A stretch of DNA of 64,000 bases from Streptomyces cinerochromogenes (GTDB lineage: Bacteria; Actinomycetota; Actinomycetes; Streptomycetales; Streptomycetaceae): NCBI RefSeq assembly GCF_014648635.1, contig NZ_BMRM01000025.1, positions 1 through 64,000 of the forward strand. Direction: 5' to 3'. Position numbers and translations under genes: made by a program. The notes beneath the pieces are model-generated. The model worked only from the letters and a program-made list of their open reading frames with translations, did not search any database and had not been told where the DNA came from. Below are positions 17,278-25,963 of the stretch, piece after piece. Numbering within the stretch: position 1 is the stretch's first letter; each line of letters opens with the position of its first letter.

Positions 17278-18765
17278 GTGCTCGACCAAGGCGCACCAGC
17301 GCAGAACCAGATACCGGCCGCCCCCGCGTCCCAGGGCGTCGCCGCGCGCCTGATGCGTCGCAAGCCCGTGGAACTCCTGGTCGCGGAGGGCGGCCAGGGT
17401 GAGGGAGGGCAGCTTCGGCGCTCTCTCGGGCTGTGGCAGCTGACCATGATCAGCATCGGTGCCACCCTCGGCACCGGCATTTTCGTCGTCCTCGGCGACG
17501 CCGTTCCCAAGGCCGGCCCCGCGGTCACCCTGGCCTTCGTCCTGGCCGGCCTCACGGCGCTGTTCTCGGCCCTGTCGTACGCCGAACTGGCGGGCAGCAT
17601 CCCCGTCGCCGGCTCCTCCTACTCGTATGCGTACGCAACGATGGGTGAGCTGGTCGCCTGGGTCTGCGGCTGGTGTCTGGTGCTGGAGTACGGCGTGTCG
17701 GTGGCCGCCGTCGCCGTCGGCTGGGGCGAGTACCTCAACGAGCTGCTCGACGGCACCATCGGGGTGACCATCCCGGCCTCGCTGTCCTCGGCGCCGGGTG
17801 AGGGCGGCATCGTCAACCTGCCCGCCCTGATCGTCGTGCTCCTGGCGATGGCGTTCCTGCTCGGCGGCGCGCGGGAGTCCGCCCGCGCCAACACGATCAT
17901 GGTCTGCGTGAAGATCGCCGCCCTGGTGCTGTTCTGCGCGATCGGCTTCATGGGCTTCAAGTCCGGCAACTACGCCGACTTCATGCCGCTCGGCATGACC
18001 GGGGTCAGCGCCGCCGGTGCCTCGCTGTTCTTCTCGTACATCGGCTTCGACGCCGCCTCCACCGCCGGTGAGGAGGCGAGGGACCCCAAGCGGGACCTGC
18101 CGCGGGCGATCATGCTGTCGCTGATCATCGTGACCGCGCTCTACGTCCTCGTCGCGGGTGTCGCCGTCGGCGCCTGGAACTGGAAGAAGTTCGACGGCTC
18201 CGAGGCCGCCCTCGCCGCGATCATGACCGACGTCAGCGGTCAGACCTTCTGGGGCACCCTGCTGGCGCTCGGCGCGGTCATCTCCATCGCGAGCGTGGTG
18301 CTCACCGTGCTCTACGGCCAGACCCGCATCCTCTTCGCGATGTCCCGCGACGGCCTGGTGCCGAAGGCGCTCGGCAAGATCCACCCCAAGACCGGCGCGC
18401 CGCGTCTCAACACGGTGATCGTGTCGCTCTTCTGCGGTGTGCTCGCCGCCTTCATCCCGCTCGGCAAGCTGGTCGACGCCACCAGCATCGGCACCCTGTT
18501 CGCCTTCGGCCTGGTCAACATCGCGGTGATCGTCCTGCGCTACAAGCGCCCGGAGCTCGAGCGCACCTTCAAGGTGCCGTTCGGGCCGGTCCTGCCGGTG
18601 CTGGGCTTCCTGTTCTGCGCGTACAACATGTTCAGCCTCGACACCGTCACCTGGGTGGTCTTCGGATTCTGGATGGCGGCCGGGCTCGTGTTCTACTTCC
18701 TCTACGGCTACCGCCGTGCCCGTCTCGCAACCGGTGAGGGTCTCGCGGTGACGGTGGAGAAGTGA
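17278..18765 (+). CDS. Cationic amino acid transporter-like APC permease
   Basis: The 495-residue protein is an APC-superfamily transporter of the CAT/YfnA type. After a cytoplasmic N-terminus (RRKPVELLVAEGGQGEGGQL) comes the first helix motif MISIGATLGTGIFVVLGD, then about 12 membrane segments including the FFSYIGFDAASTAGEEARDP helix-loop signature. The GTG has AAGGAG seven bases upstream. It is followed after 27 bp by an Lrp regulator and, further on, by amidase and amino acid monooxygenase genes. Lysine or arginine uptake for that pathway is the likely role, by context. Confidence 0.88.
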   Translation: MLDQGAPAQNQIPAAPASQGVAARLMRRKPVELLVAEGGQGEGGQLRRSLGLWQLTMISIGATLGTGIFVVLGDAVPKAGPAVTLAFVLAGLTALFSALSYAELAGSIPVAGSSYSYAYATMGELVAWVCGWCLVLEYGVSVAAVAVGWGEYLNELLDGTIGVTIPASLSSAPGEGGIVNLPALIVVLLAMAFLLGGARESARANTIMVCVKIAALVLFCAIGFMGFKSGNYADFMPLGMTGVSAAGASLFFSYIGFDAASTAGEEARDPKRDLPRAIMLSLIIVTALYVLVAGVAVGAWNWKKFDGSEAALAAIMTDVSGQTFWGTLLALGAVISIASVVLTVLYGQTRILFAMSRDGLVPKALGKIHPKTGAPRLNTVIVSLFCGVLAAFIPLGKLVDATSIGTLFAFGLVNIAVIVLRYKRPELERTFKVPFGPVLPVLGFLFCAYNMFSLDTVTWVVFGFWMAAGLVFYFLYGYRRARLATGEGLAVTVEK

Positions 18766-18792
18766 CCGGACCGAAGAAGTGAACCGCCCCCT

Positions 18793-19245
18793 GTGCTGAA
18801 CGATCTCGACGAACGCATCGTGCACGCCCTCGCCGAGGACGCCCGCCGCTCCTACGCGGACATCGGGCAGATGGTCGGCCTGTCCGCGCCCGCGGTGAAG
18901 CGGCGCGTGGACCGGCTGCGGGCCACCGGAGCGATCACCGGATTCACCGTGCGGGTGGATCCGGCGGCGCTCGGCTGGGAGACCGAGGGGTACATCGAGA
19001 TCTACTGCCGGCGCAACACCTCGCCGGAGACCATCCAGCGGGGTCTGGAGCGGTACCAGGAGGTCGTGGCCGCGTCCACCGTCACCGGTGACGCGGACGC
19101 GATCGCCCAGGTCTTCGCGTCGGACATGCGTCACTTCGAGCGGGTGCTGGAGCGGATCGCCGGGGAGCCGTTCGTGGAGCGGACCAAGTCGGTGCTGGTG
19201 CTGTCGCCCCTGCTGCGGAGGTTCTCCTCGGGGGCACCGGGGTAA
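18793..19245 (+). CDS. Lrp/AsnC family transcriptional regulator
   Basis: The 150-residue protein has an N-terminal HTH (SYADIGQMVGLSAPAVKRRVDRL, about 19-41) and a C-terminal RAM/effector domain (about 60-145). Family members bind amino acids and control their transport and degradation. It sits 27 bp behind the permease gene and upstream of the amidase-monooxygenase pair, and probably co-transcribes with the permease. The GTG start has only a weak GAAGAAG ribosome-binding site. A 22-bp hairpin follows. Its probable targets are the shared CGCAAYGA boxes on both sides. Confidence 0.93.
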   Translation: MLNDLDERIVHALAEDARRSYADIGQMVGLSAPAVKRRVDRLRATGAITGFTVRVDPAALGWETEGYIEIYCRRNTSPETIQRGLERYQEVVAASTVTGDADAIAQVFASDMRHFERVLERIAGEPFVERTKSVLVLSPLLRRFSSGAPG

Positions 19246-19305
19246 GGGCGGCTCACGTCCCGGGTGCCCGGTCACAGGGCGGGTGCGCGGCGTGCAGGGT
19301 GCTCG

Positions 19306-19335
19306 CGCAGTTCCCCGCGCCGCCCCCCGGGGGCG
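19306..19335. repeat. Dispersed Streptomyces repeat, copy 2
   Basis: The run CTCGCGCAGTTCCCCGCGCC is shared exactly with the copy near 62325. It lies between the lrp stop and its terminator. Confidence 0.5.
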
Positions 19336-19354
19336 TTCCGCACTCTGAGGCCGA

Positions 19355-19402
19355 CGGCGTCCGGGCGGTAGTGGTCGTAGGACCGCTACCGCCCGGACGC
19401 CG
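19355..19402 (+). terminator. Strong terminator after the permease-lrp unit
   Basis: A 22-bp stem (19355-19376 with 19381-19402, one G-U pair) closes on a GTAG loop about 110 nt past the lrp stop. Confidence 0.78.
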
Positions 19403-19500
19403 TTCGCGTGTGGGGCTCCGGGCCGGCAGCCTGCACCGAGGTCACCGCCGCAGGTCAGGCGCGTGATCCGCCCCGCCGCGGGAGCTGTCCGGCGGCGGGC

Positions 19501-19562
19501 GCGCAACGAATCGCCGTGCGACCCCCGCTCCACGCAACGATCCGCGCACCGGCGCGCAACGG
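19501..19562 (+). promoter_or_regulatory. CGCAAYGA boxes upstream of the DavA-like gene (candidate Lrp sites)
   Basis: GCGCAACGAA (19501), ACGCAACGAT (19532) and GCGCAACGG (19554) lie 31 and 22 bp apart, ending 80 bp before the amidase start. They match the boxes before the permease gene. Together with the terminator and dispersed repeat, they account for the 396-bp gap between the regulator and amidase genes. Confidence 0.55.
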
Positions 19563-19641
19563 CTCCTTCTTGTCCGGCCGAGCGCGCCGACCGTACCTTC
19601 TTTCTGACCCCCCTAAACCCCCGTTCCGGTGAGGATCACGC

Positions 19642-20430
19642 ATGCGCACCGCCCTGCTCCAGAGCTCCGGCCGCCCAGGCTCCGTCGCCGAGAACCTCAA
19701 GGTCCTCGACGAGGCCGCGGGCCGGGCCGCCGCCGCGGGTGCCGGGCTGCTGGCCGCGCCGGAGATGTTCCTCACCGGGTACGCGATCGGCGACGCCATC
19801 GCCCGCCTCGCCGAGCCCGCCGACGGCGACTCCGCCGACGCGGTCGCCGAGATCGCCACCCGGCACGGCCTCGCCGTCCTCTACGGCTACCCGGAGCGCG
19901 ACGGCGAGACCGTCTTCAACTCCGCCCAGCTGATCAGCGCCGACGGCACCCGCCTCGCGAACTACCGCAAGACCCACCTCTTCGGCTGCTTCGAGCGGGA
20001 CCACTTCACGCCGGGCGAGCAGCAGGTCGTCCAGGCCGAGCTGAACGGTCTCACCGTGGGCCTGCTGATCTGCTACGACGTCGAGTTCCCGGAGAACGTC
20101 CGCGCCCACGCCCTGGCCGGCACCGACCTCCTCGTCGTACCGACCGCGCAGATGCACCCCTTCCAGTTCGTCGCCGAGTCGGTGATCCCGGTGCGCGCCT
20201 TCGAGAGCCAGATGTACGTCGCCTACGTCAACCGGGTCGGTCAGGAAGGGGAGTTCGAGTTCGTCGGCCTCTCCGTCCTCGCCGGTCCCGACGGCGTCGC
20301 CCGCACCCGCGCCGGCCGCGCCGAGCAGCTCGTGGTCGCGGACGCCGACCCCGCCTTCCTGGCCGCCTCCCGGGAGAACAACCCGTACCTGAAGGACCGC
20401 CGCCCCGGTCTGTACGGCTCCCTGGTCTGA
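19642..20430 (+). CDS. Nitrilase-family amidase, DavA-like (5-aminovaleramide or 4-guanidinobutyramide amidase)
   Basis: The 262-residue carbon-nitrogen hydrolase has the Glu-Lys-Cys triad in APEMFLTGYAI (Glu41), YRKTHLFG (Lys110) and LLICYDVEFPE (Cys144). Length and context match DavA, which hydrolyses 5-aminovaleramide after lysine 2-monooxygenase. The downstream gene is a DavB-type monooxygenase. Streptomyces are also known for the parallel arginine route through 4-guanidinobutyramide, so the substrate could be either amide. GAGGA lies six bases before the ATG. It is 54 bp from the monooxygenase gene, one operon. Confidence 0.82.
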   Translation: MRTALLQSSGRPGSVAENLKVLDEAAGRAAAAGAGLLAAPEMFLTGYAIGDAIARLAEPADGDSADAVAEIATRHGLAVLYGYPERDGETVFNSAQLISADGTRLANYRKTHLFGCFERDHFTPGEQQVVQAELNGLTVGLLICYDVEFPENVRAHALAGTDLLVVPTAQMHPFQFVAESVIPVRAFESQMYVAYVNRVGQEGEFEFVGLSVLAGPDGVARTRAGRAEQLVVADADPAFLAASRENNPYLKDRRPGLYGSLV

Positions 20431-20484
20431 GCCGCCGCCCCCAGCCCTCCCCCCGTTTCACCTCGTGCAAGGAGTCCGTACCCC

Positions 20485-22182
20485 ATGACGTCCACGGTGC
20501 CCAACGCCGTCGAGCACACCGACGAGCAGCAGCCGCCGATCACCATGTTCGGCCCGGACTTCCCCTACGCCTACGACGACTTCCTCGCCCACCCGGCGGG
20601 CCTCGGCCAGATCCCGGCCACCGAGCACGGCACGGAGGTCGCGATCATCGGCGGTGGCCTGTCCGGCATCGTGGCCGCCTACGAGCTGATGAAGATGGGC
20701 CTCAAGCCCGTCGTCTACGAGGCCGACCAGATCGGCGGCCGGCTCCGCACGGTCGGCTTCGAGGGCTGCGACGACTCGCTGACCGCCGAGATGGGCGCCA
20801 TGCGCTTCCCGCCGTCCTCCACCGCGCTCCAGCACTACATCGACCTGGTCGACCTGCAGACCAGGCCGTTCCCGAACCCGCTCGCCGAGGCGACCCCGTC
20901 GACCGTGGTCGACCTCAAGGGCGAGTCGCACTACGCCGAGACGATCGACGACCTGCCCCAGGTGTACCGGGACGTCGCCGAGGCCTGGAACAAGTGTCTG
21001 GAGGAGGGCGCCGACTTCTCCGACATGAACCGCGCCATGCGCGAGCGGGACGTGCCGCGCATCCGCGAGATCTGGGCGAAGCTGGTCGAGAAGCTCGACA
21101 ACCAGACCTTCTACGGCTTCCTCTGCGACTCCGAGGCCTTCAAGTCCTTCCGGCACCGCGAGATCTTCGGCCAGGTCGGTTTCGGCACCGGCGGCTGGGA
21201 CACCGACTTCCCGAACTCCATCCTGGAGATCCTCCGCGTCGTCTACACCGAGGCCGACGACCACCACCGCGGCATCGTCGGCGGCTCCCAGCAGCTGCCG
21301 TTGCGCCTGTGGGAGCGCGAGCCGGAGAAGATCGTCCACTGGGCCTACGGCACCTCGCTGGCGAAGCTGCACGAGAACGGCGAGCCCCGCCCGGCCGTGA
21401 CCCGCCTGCACCGCACCGCCGGCAACCAGATCACCGTGACGGACGCGAACGGCGACATCCGCACCTACAAGGCGGCGATCTTCACCGCCCAGTCCTGGAT
21501 GCTGCTGTCCAAGATCGCCTGCGACGACTCGCTGTTCCCGATCGACCACTGGACCGCGATCGAGCGCACCCACTACATGGAGTCCTCCAAGCTCTTCGTC
21601 CCGGTCGACCGGCCGTTCTGGCTGGACAAGGACGAGGAGACCGGCCGGGACGTCATGTCGATGACGCTCACCGACCGCATGACCCGCGGCACCTACCTGC
21701 TGGACGACGGTCCGGACAAGCCCGCCGTCATCTGCCTGTCCTACACCTGGTGCGACGACAGCCTGAAGTGGCTGCCGCTGTCCGCGAACGAGCGGATGGA
21801 GGTCATGCTGAAGTCGCTCGGCGAGATCTACCCGAAGGTCGACATCAGGAAGCACATCATCGGCAACCCGGTGACGGTCTCCTGGGAGAACGAGCCCTAC
21901 TTCATGGGCGCGTTCAAGGCCAACCTGCCGGGCCACTACCGCTACCAGCGGCGCCTGTTCACCCACTTCATGCAGGACCGGCTGCCCGAGGACAAGCGGG
22001 GCATCTTCCTCGCCGGCGACGACATCTCCTGGACGGCCGGCTGGGCCGAGGGCGCGATCCAGACCGCCCTGAACGCGGTCTGGGGCGTCATGCACCACTT
22101 CGGCGGCACGACCGACGCGGCGAACCCGGGCCCGGGTGACGTCTACGACGAGATCGCGCCGGTGGAGCTTCCCGAGGACTGA
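20485..22182 (+). CDS. Flavin amino acid 2-monooxygenase, DavB-like (lysine/arginine)
   Basis: The 565-residue flavoprotein has the FAD dinucleotide motif VAIIGGGLSGIVAAYEL (about 53-69), GGRLR, the EMGAMRFPPSS segment and a C-terminal FAD motif AGDDISWTAGWAEGA. From memory, the N-terminal ITMFGPDFPYAYDDFLAHPAG and the end NPGPGDVYDEIAPVEL closely resemble Pseudomonas DavB, lysine 2-monooxygenase, which turns lysine into 5-aminovaleramide and CO2. Arginine 2-monooxygenase is the alternative. With the amidase it would convert the amino acid to 5-aminovalerate or 4-guanidinobutyrate. AAGGAG lies upstream. Confidence 0.85.
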   Translation: MTSTVPNAVEHTDEQQPPITMFGPDFPYAYDDFLAHPAGLGQIPATEHGTEVAIIGGGLSGIVAAYELMKMGLKPVVYEADQIGGRLRTVGFEGCDDSLTAEMGAMRFPPSSTALQHYIDLVDLQTRPFPNPLAEATPSTVVDLKGESHYAETIDDLPQVYRDVAEAWNKCLEEGADFSDMNRAMRERDVPRIREIWAKLVEKLDNQTFYGFLCDSEAFKSFRHREIFGQVGFGTGGWDTDFPNSILEILRVVYTEADDHHRGIVGGSQQLPLRLWEREPEKIVHWAYGTSLAKLHENGEPRPAVTRLHRTAGNQITVTDANGDIRTYKAAIFTAQSWMLLSKIACDDSLFPIDHWTAIERTHYMESSKLFVPVDRPFWLDKDEETGRDVMSMTLTDRMTRGTYLLDDGPDKPAVICLSYTWCDDSLKWLPLSANERMEVMLKSLGEIYPKVDIRKHIIGNPVTVSWENEPYFMGAFKANLPGHYRYQRRLFTHFMQDRLPEDKRGIFLAGDDISWTAGWAEGAIQTALNAVWGVMHHFGGTTDAANPGPGDVYDEIAPVELPED

Positions 22183-22197
22183 CCCGGGAACCCGACG

Positions 22198-22238
22198 AAG
22201 GCGCGGGCGGCCGGCTCGACTCCGGCCGCCCGCGCCTT
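22198..22238. terminator. Bidirectional terminator between convergent genes
   Basis: A 17-bp stem (22198-22214 with 22222-22238) around CTCGACT is followed by TT on the plus strand. It lies between the DavB-like gene and the convergent DUF5995 gene. Confidence 0.8.
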
Positions 22239-22252
22239 TTCCCGTTCCGCGC

Positions 22253-22939
22253 TCAGCCGGGAAGGGGCGTCAGCAGCATCCGGCCCGCGAACCCGACCGC
22301 CGCGTCCAGCCGTTCGGTGAACTCCTCGGCGACGTCGCCGCAGTGCCGCAGCGCCCACAGGGCCCGGGCCGCGGCCCAGGTCGCGTCGCGGGCCCGCTCC
22401 AGGCTCCAGGAGCCCAGCAGATGGGTGAGCGGGTCGGCGATCTGGAGCAGGTCGGGGCCCGGCATCAGATCCTCGCGGATGCGTTCCTCCAGCGATACGA
22501 GGAGATCGCCGACCCGGTCGAACTCGTCCTCCAGGTCGGCCGGTTCGCAGCCCAGCGTGCGACAGGCGTCGACCACGGCCAGCGCCAGGTCGTGCCCGAT
22601 GTGGGCGTTGATGCCGGCCAGCGCGAACTGCAGCGGCCGTACCCCGGGATGGCGGCGAAGCTGGAACAGCGGCCGCCAGCAGGCGGGCGGGCGGCGGTCC
22701 GCGGCGACCGCGTCGACCGCCGCCAGGTAGCGCTCGGCGAACCGCACGTCCAGCGCGGTCGCCGCACGCGGGTCCGGGAACTCCCCGGCGTCCAGGCACC
22801 GGTCGATCTCCTCGGTGACGGCGAGGTAGACGCGGTTGAACACGGCGATCCCGTCCCGTGCGGGCAGGGCCGCGTCGAGCGCGCGCATCCGCTCCACGAC
22901 GGCGTCGACGGGGGCGGTGAGGTGTTCCAGCTGCACCAT
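22253..22939 (-). CDS. DUF5995-type protein
   Basis: The 228-residue protein is rich in helices, with the segment PLQFALAGINAHIGHDLALAV (about 106-126) that I associate with DUF5995; the NAHIGHDL His/Asp residues could bind metal. No signal peptide or membrane segment. It is transcribed toward the amine oxidase gene and stands alone. Function unknown. Confidence 0.8.
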   Translation of the reverse strand: MVQLEHLTAPVDAVVERMRALDAALPARDGIAVFNRVYLAVTEEIDRCLDAGEFPDPRAATALDVRFAERYLAAVDAVAADRRPPACWRPLFQLRRHPGVRPLQFALAGINAHIGHDLALAVVDACRTLGCEPADLEDEFDRVGDLLVSLEERIREDLMPGPDLLQIADPLTHLLGSWSLERARDATWAAARALWALRHCGDVAEEFTERLDAAVGFAGRMLLTPLPG

Positions 22940-23015
22940 GGGGGAAGGGTCCCAGCCCGGGACCGGCCGGTGTGCCGACCGGCCCGGTGCTTCGCCGGAA
23001 CGGGGGAACGCCGGG

Positions 23016-24425
23016 CTACGACTCGGCGCGCGGCGCCGCCGCGTCCGGGCCCGCCTCCTTGTCGTAGGAGGACGTGCCCTCGTCCAGCAGCGGCTCCTGC
23101 CGCTTCAGATGCGCCGGGGCGAAGGCGCGCAGCGCGTGGTAGCCGGTGATGACGACCAGGGTGCCGAGGGCGATGCCGCTGAGCGAGAAGGTGTCGGTGA
23201 ACTTCATGGAGACGTTGCCGACGCCGATGATGATGCCCGCGGCGGCCGGCACCAGGTTCAGCGGGTTGCGCAGGTCCACCTTGGCGTGCAGCCAGATCTG
23301 GGCGCCGAGCAGGCCGATCATGCCGTAGAGGATGACGGTGATGCCGCCGAGGACACCGCCCGGGATCGCGGCCACGACCGCGCCGAACTTCGGGCACACG
23401 CCGAAGAGCAGCGCGAAGCAGGCGGCGGCCCAGTAGGCGGCGGTGGAGTAGACGCGGGTCGCCGCCATCACGCCGATGTTCTCGGAGTAGGTGGTGTTGG
23501 GCGGGCCGCCGACGGCCGTCGACAGCACGGAGGCGACGCCGTCCGCCGAGATCGCCGTACCGAGCTTGTCGTCCAGCGGGTCGCCGGTCATCTCGCCGAC
23601 CGCCTTGACGTGGCCCGCGTTCTCGGCGACGAGGGCGATCACCACCGGCAGCGCGACCAGGATCGCCGACCACTGGAAGGACGGTCCGTGGAAGGAGGGC
23701 AGGCCGATCCAGTCGGCCTTGGAGACGCCGGAGAGGTCCAGCCGCCAGTGGTCGGTGACCTTGCCGCTCGGGTCCGCCGAGTGGATCCTGCCGAAGATCC
23801 GGTCGAAGGCCCAGGAGATGCCGTACCCGAACACCAGGCCCAGGAAGATGGCGATCCGGGACCAGAAACCGCGCAGGCAGACGACGGCCAGGCCGGTGAA
23901 CAGCATCACGAGCAGGGCCGTCCACTGGTCCTGCGGCCAGTACGTGGACGCGGTGACCGGGGCCAGGTTGAAGCCGATCAGCATCACGACCGCGCCGGTG
24001 ACGATGGGCGGCATGGCGGCGTGGATGATCCGCGCGCCGAAGCGCTGCACGGCGAGGCCCACCAGGAAGAGCACCACACCGACGACCAGGACCGCGCCGG
24101 TCACGGTCGCGCTGGTGCCGCCCTGGGCGCGGATCACGGCGGCCACACCCACGAACGACAGGGAGCAGCCGAGGTAGCTCGGCACCCGGCCGCGGGTGGC
24201 GAGCAGGAAGATCATGGTCGCCACGCCCGACATCATGATCGCGAGGTTCGGGTCCAGGCCCATGAGCACGGGGGCCACGAAGGAGGCGCCGAACATGGCG
24301 ACCACGTGCTGTGCGCCCAGACCCAGGGTGCGGGGCCAGGAGAGCCGTTCGTCGGGGCGTACCACCGCTCCGGGCGCGGGCGTGCGCCCGTCACCGTGCA
24401 GTTTCCAGCGCACGCCGAGGTCCAT
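23016..24425 (-). CDS. Uracil/xanthine permease, NCS2 (NAT) family
   Basis: The 469-residue membrane protein has about 14 segments. It has the first-helix QHVVAMFGASFVAPVLMGLDP, VALVAENAGHVKA-like (LVAENAGHVKAVGEM, about 276-290) and the NAT signature GGPPNTTYSENIGVMAAT. The two glutamates in AENAGH and YSENIG are the proton/substrate residues in UraA-type carriers. The N-terminal ALGVRWKLHGDG-type extension is cytoplasmic. Uracil is the likelier substrate but xanthine cannot be excluded. A 19-bp sequence is duplicated just before its start codon. Confidence 0.9.
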   Translation of the reverse strand: MDLGVRWKLHGDGRTPAPGAVVRPDERLSWPRTLGLGAQHVVAMFGASFVAPVLMGLDPNLAIMMSGVATMIFLLATRGRVPSYLGCSLSFVGVAAVIRAQGGTSATVTGAVLVVGVVLFLVGLAVQRFGARIIHAAMPPIVTGAVVMLIGFNLAPVTASTYWPQDQWTALLVMLFTGLAVVCLRGFWSRIAIFLGLVFGYGISWAFDRIFGRIHSADPSGKVTDHWRLDLSGVSKADWIGLPSFHGPSFQWSAILVALPVVIALVAENAGHVKAVGEMTGDPLDDKLGTAISADGVASVLSTAVGGPPNTTYSENIGVMAATRVYSTAAYWAAACFALLFGVCPKFGAVVAAIPGGVLGGITVILYGMIGLLGAQIWLHAKVDLRNPLNLVPAAAGIIIGVGNVSMKFTDTFSLSGIALGTLVVITGYHALRAFAPAHLKRQEPLLDEGTSSYDKEAGPDAAAPRAES

Positions 24426-24438
24426 GGTGGGGTTCGCT

Positions 24439-24476
24439 TTCTTGGATTGCGTGAAGCTTCTTGGATTACGTGAAGC
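24439..24476 (-). repeat. 19-bp tandem duplication before the uracil permease start
   Basis: TTCTTGGATTGCGTGAAGC and TTCTTGGATTACGTGAAGC lie head to tail with one mismatch, 13 bp upstream of the permease ATG. On the coding strand each copy contains TCCAAGAA, so any ribosome-binding or operator element is doubled. Confidence 0.7.
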
Positions 24477-24596
24477 CGGTCCGAACCATTGTCAGGGGTA
24501 GTCGGCGGCTCTACGCTCACACGGTCCTGCTCATGAACCACGTTCACGTATCTGATCGTGCGCCTGATCGTGTGTGATCGGAGATCGGAGTGCCCA

Positions 24597-25856
24597 GTGA
24601 GTGGAAGACCCCGTGCGGCCGCGCTCCTCGCCGTCGTCGCGGCCTCCGCGGCCCTGCTCGTCCCCTCCGCCCACGCGGCACCGGCCGAAGTGCCGCGCAC
24701 CGCCGTCCTCGACGGCACCCGCCTCCAGCAGACCCGCGCCCGCCTGGACCGCGACCCCCGCCTGCGCCGCGCCCTCGCGGACCTGACCGCACGGGCGGAC
24801 GGCTGGCTGGACCAGGGCCCCTGGACGGTCGTCGACAAGCCCAGGCCGGCCCCCGGCGGCGACGTCCACGAGTACCTCAGCCAGGCCCCCTACTGGTGGC
24901 CCACCACCGCCCCCACCGCCGACAACCCCTGGGGCTGCCCGTACGTCCAGCGTGACGGCCGGCGCAATCCGGAGGTCGACAGCGGGACCGACCGGCAGGA
25001 CGCGGAGAAGGTCTTCGACGCGACGTACGACCTCGCCCTCGCCTGGTACTACACCGGCAGGCGCAGCTACGCCGAGAAGGCCGGGCGGATCCTGCGCACC
25101 TGGTTCCTGGACCCGGCCACCCGGATGAACCCCGACCTGGACCACGCCCAGTTCATCCCCTGCCGGTACGACGGCCGGGCCATCGGCATCATCGACTTCG
25201 CGCAGTCCTACACCGGCGTCCTGGACGCACAGGCGATCCTCGCCGCCGGCGCCCCGGGCTGGACGGCGCACGACAGGGCCGCGACGAAGCAGTGGAACAC
25301 CGACTTCCTGGGCTGGCTGAGGAACAGCGACTTCGGCAGGCAGGAGGGTGCCGCCGCCAACAACCACGGCACCTTCTACGACATGCAGCTCGCCGCCCTC
25401 GCCTACGCCACCGGCGACACCGCGCTCGCCCGGCGGACCGTGCTGGACGCCCGCGCACAGCGGATCGACCCGCAGATCGCGGCCGACGGCGGCCAGCCGC
25501 AGGAACTCGCCCGCACCCGCAGCTGGCACTACTCCGCCTTCGACCTGGTCGCCCACACCCGGCTCGCCGCCATCGGCCGGCACGTGGGCGTGAACCTCTG
25601 GCGCCACACGGGGCCGGACGGGCAGAGCCTGTCCAAGGCGGTCGACTACCTGCTGCCGGCCGCGACCGGAGCCGCCGCCTGGCCCCACCCCGAGCTGGAG
25701 TTCCACCGGTACGCGGCCACCGACGTCGTGCACGCGGCGGCCGACGCCGGCGCCCCGGCGGCCCGGGCGGCGCTGGCGAAGGTGGAGGCGCCGCCCGGCG
25801 GAGACCTCTGGGCGCTGCGGCCGGCCGCCGAGCAGCTGGACTCGATAGCGGGCTGA
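24597..25856 (+). CDS. Secreted alginate-lyase-domain protein
   Basis: The 419-residue protein starts with a Sec signal peptide (RAAALLAVVAASAALLVPSAHA, cleavage after AHA near residue 25). It then has an alginate lyase (PF05426-type) alpha-barrel: YLSQAPYWWPTT, AAANNHGTFYDMQLAALAYATG and the ELARTRSWHYSAFDL run. The Asn-Asn-His and Trp-His-Tyr residues sit where the PL5/PL38 active centre lies. The real polysaccharide could be alginate or another uronan. The GTG at 24597 with CGGAG upstream fits the signal peptide. Four GATCG repeats lie just upstream (24553-24590). Confidence 0.85.
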   Translation: MSGRPRAAALLAVVAASAALLVPSAHAAPAEVPRTAVLDGTRLQQTRARLDRDPRLRRALADLTARADGWLDQGPWTVVDKPRPAPGGDVHEYLSQAPYWWPTTAPTADNPWGCPYVQRDGRRNPEVDSGTDRQDAEKVFDATYDLALAWYYTGRRSYAEKAGRILRTWFLDPATRMNPDLDHAQFIPCRYDGRAIGIIDFAQSYTGVLDAQAILAAGAPGWTAHDRAATKQWNTDFLGWLRNSDFGRQEGAAANNHGTFYDMQLAALAYATGDTALARRTVLDARAQRIDPQIAADGGQPQELARTRSWHYSAFDLVAHTRLAAIGRHVGVNLWRHTGPDGQSLSKAVDYLLPAATGAAAWPHPELEFHRYAATDVVHAAADAGAPAARAALAKVEAPPGGDLWALRPAAEQLDSIAG

Positions 25857-25892
25857 CCCCCGCTGACCTGGGGGGCTTCCCGGCCGGGCTTC

Positions 25893-25906
25893 TGAGCGGT
25901 CGCTTA
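25893..25906. promoter_or_regulatory. Palindromic operator candidate overlapping the thioesterase promoter
   Basis: TGAGCGGTCGCTTA is the core of the near-palindrome CTGAGCG-GT-CGCTTAG and overlaps a TAGTAT -10-like box at 25905-25910. A matching TAAGCGGTCGTTAA lies upstream of the acyl-CoA dehydrogenase gene (48102-48115). I infer a TetR-type fatty-acid regulator site. Confidence 0.45.
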
Positions 25907-25963
25907 GTATGGTGGTGTACGGGGGTGTCACCACCCCTCCCGCACCGCCCAGGAGCCCTTTCC

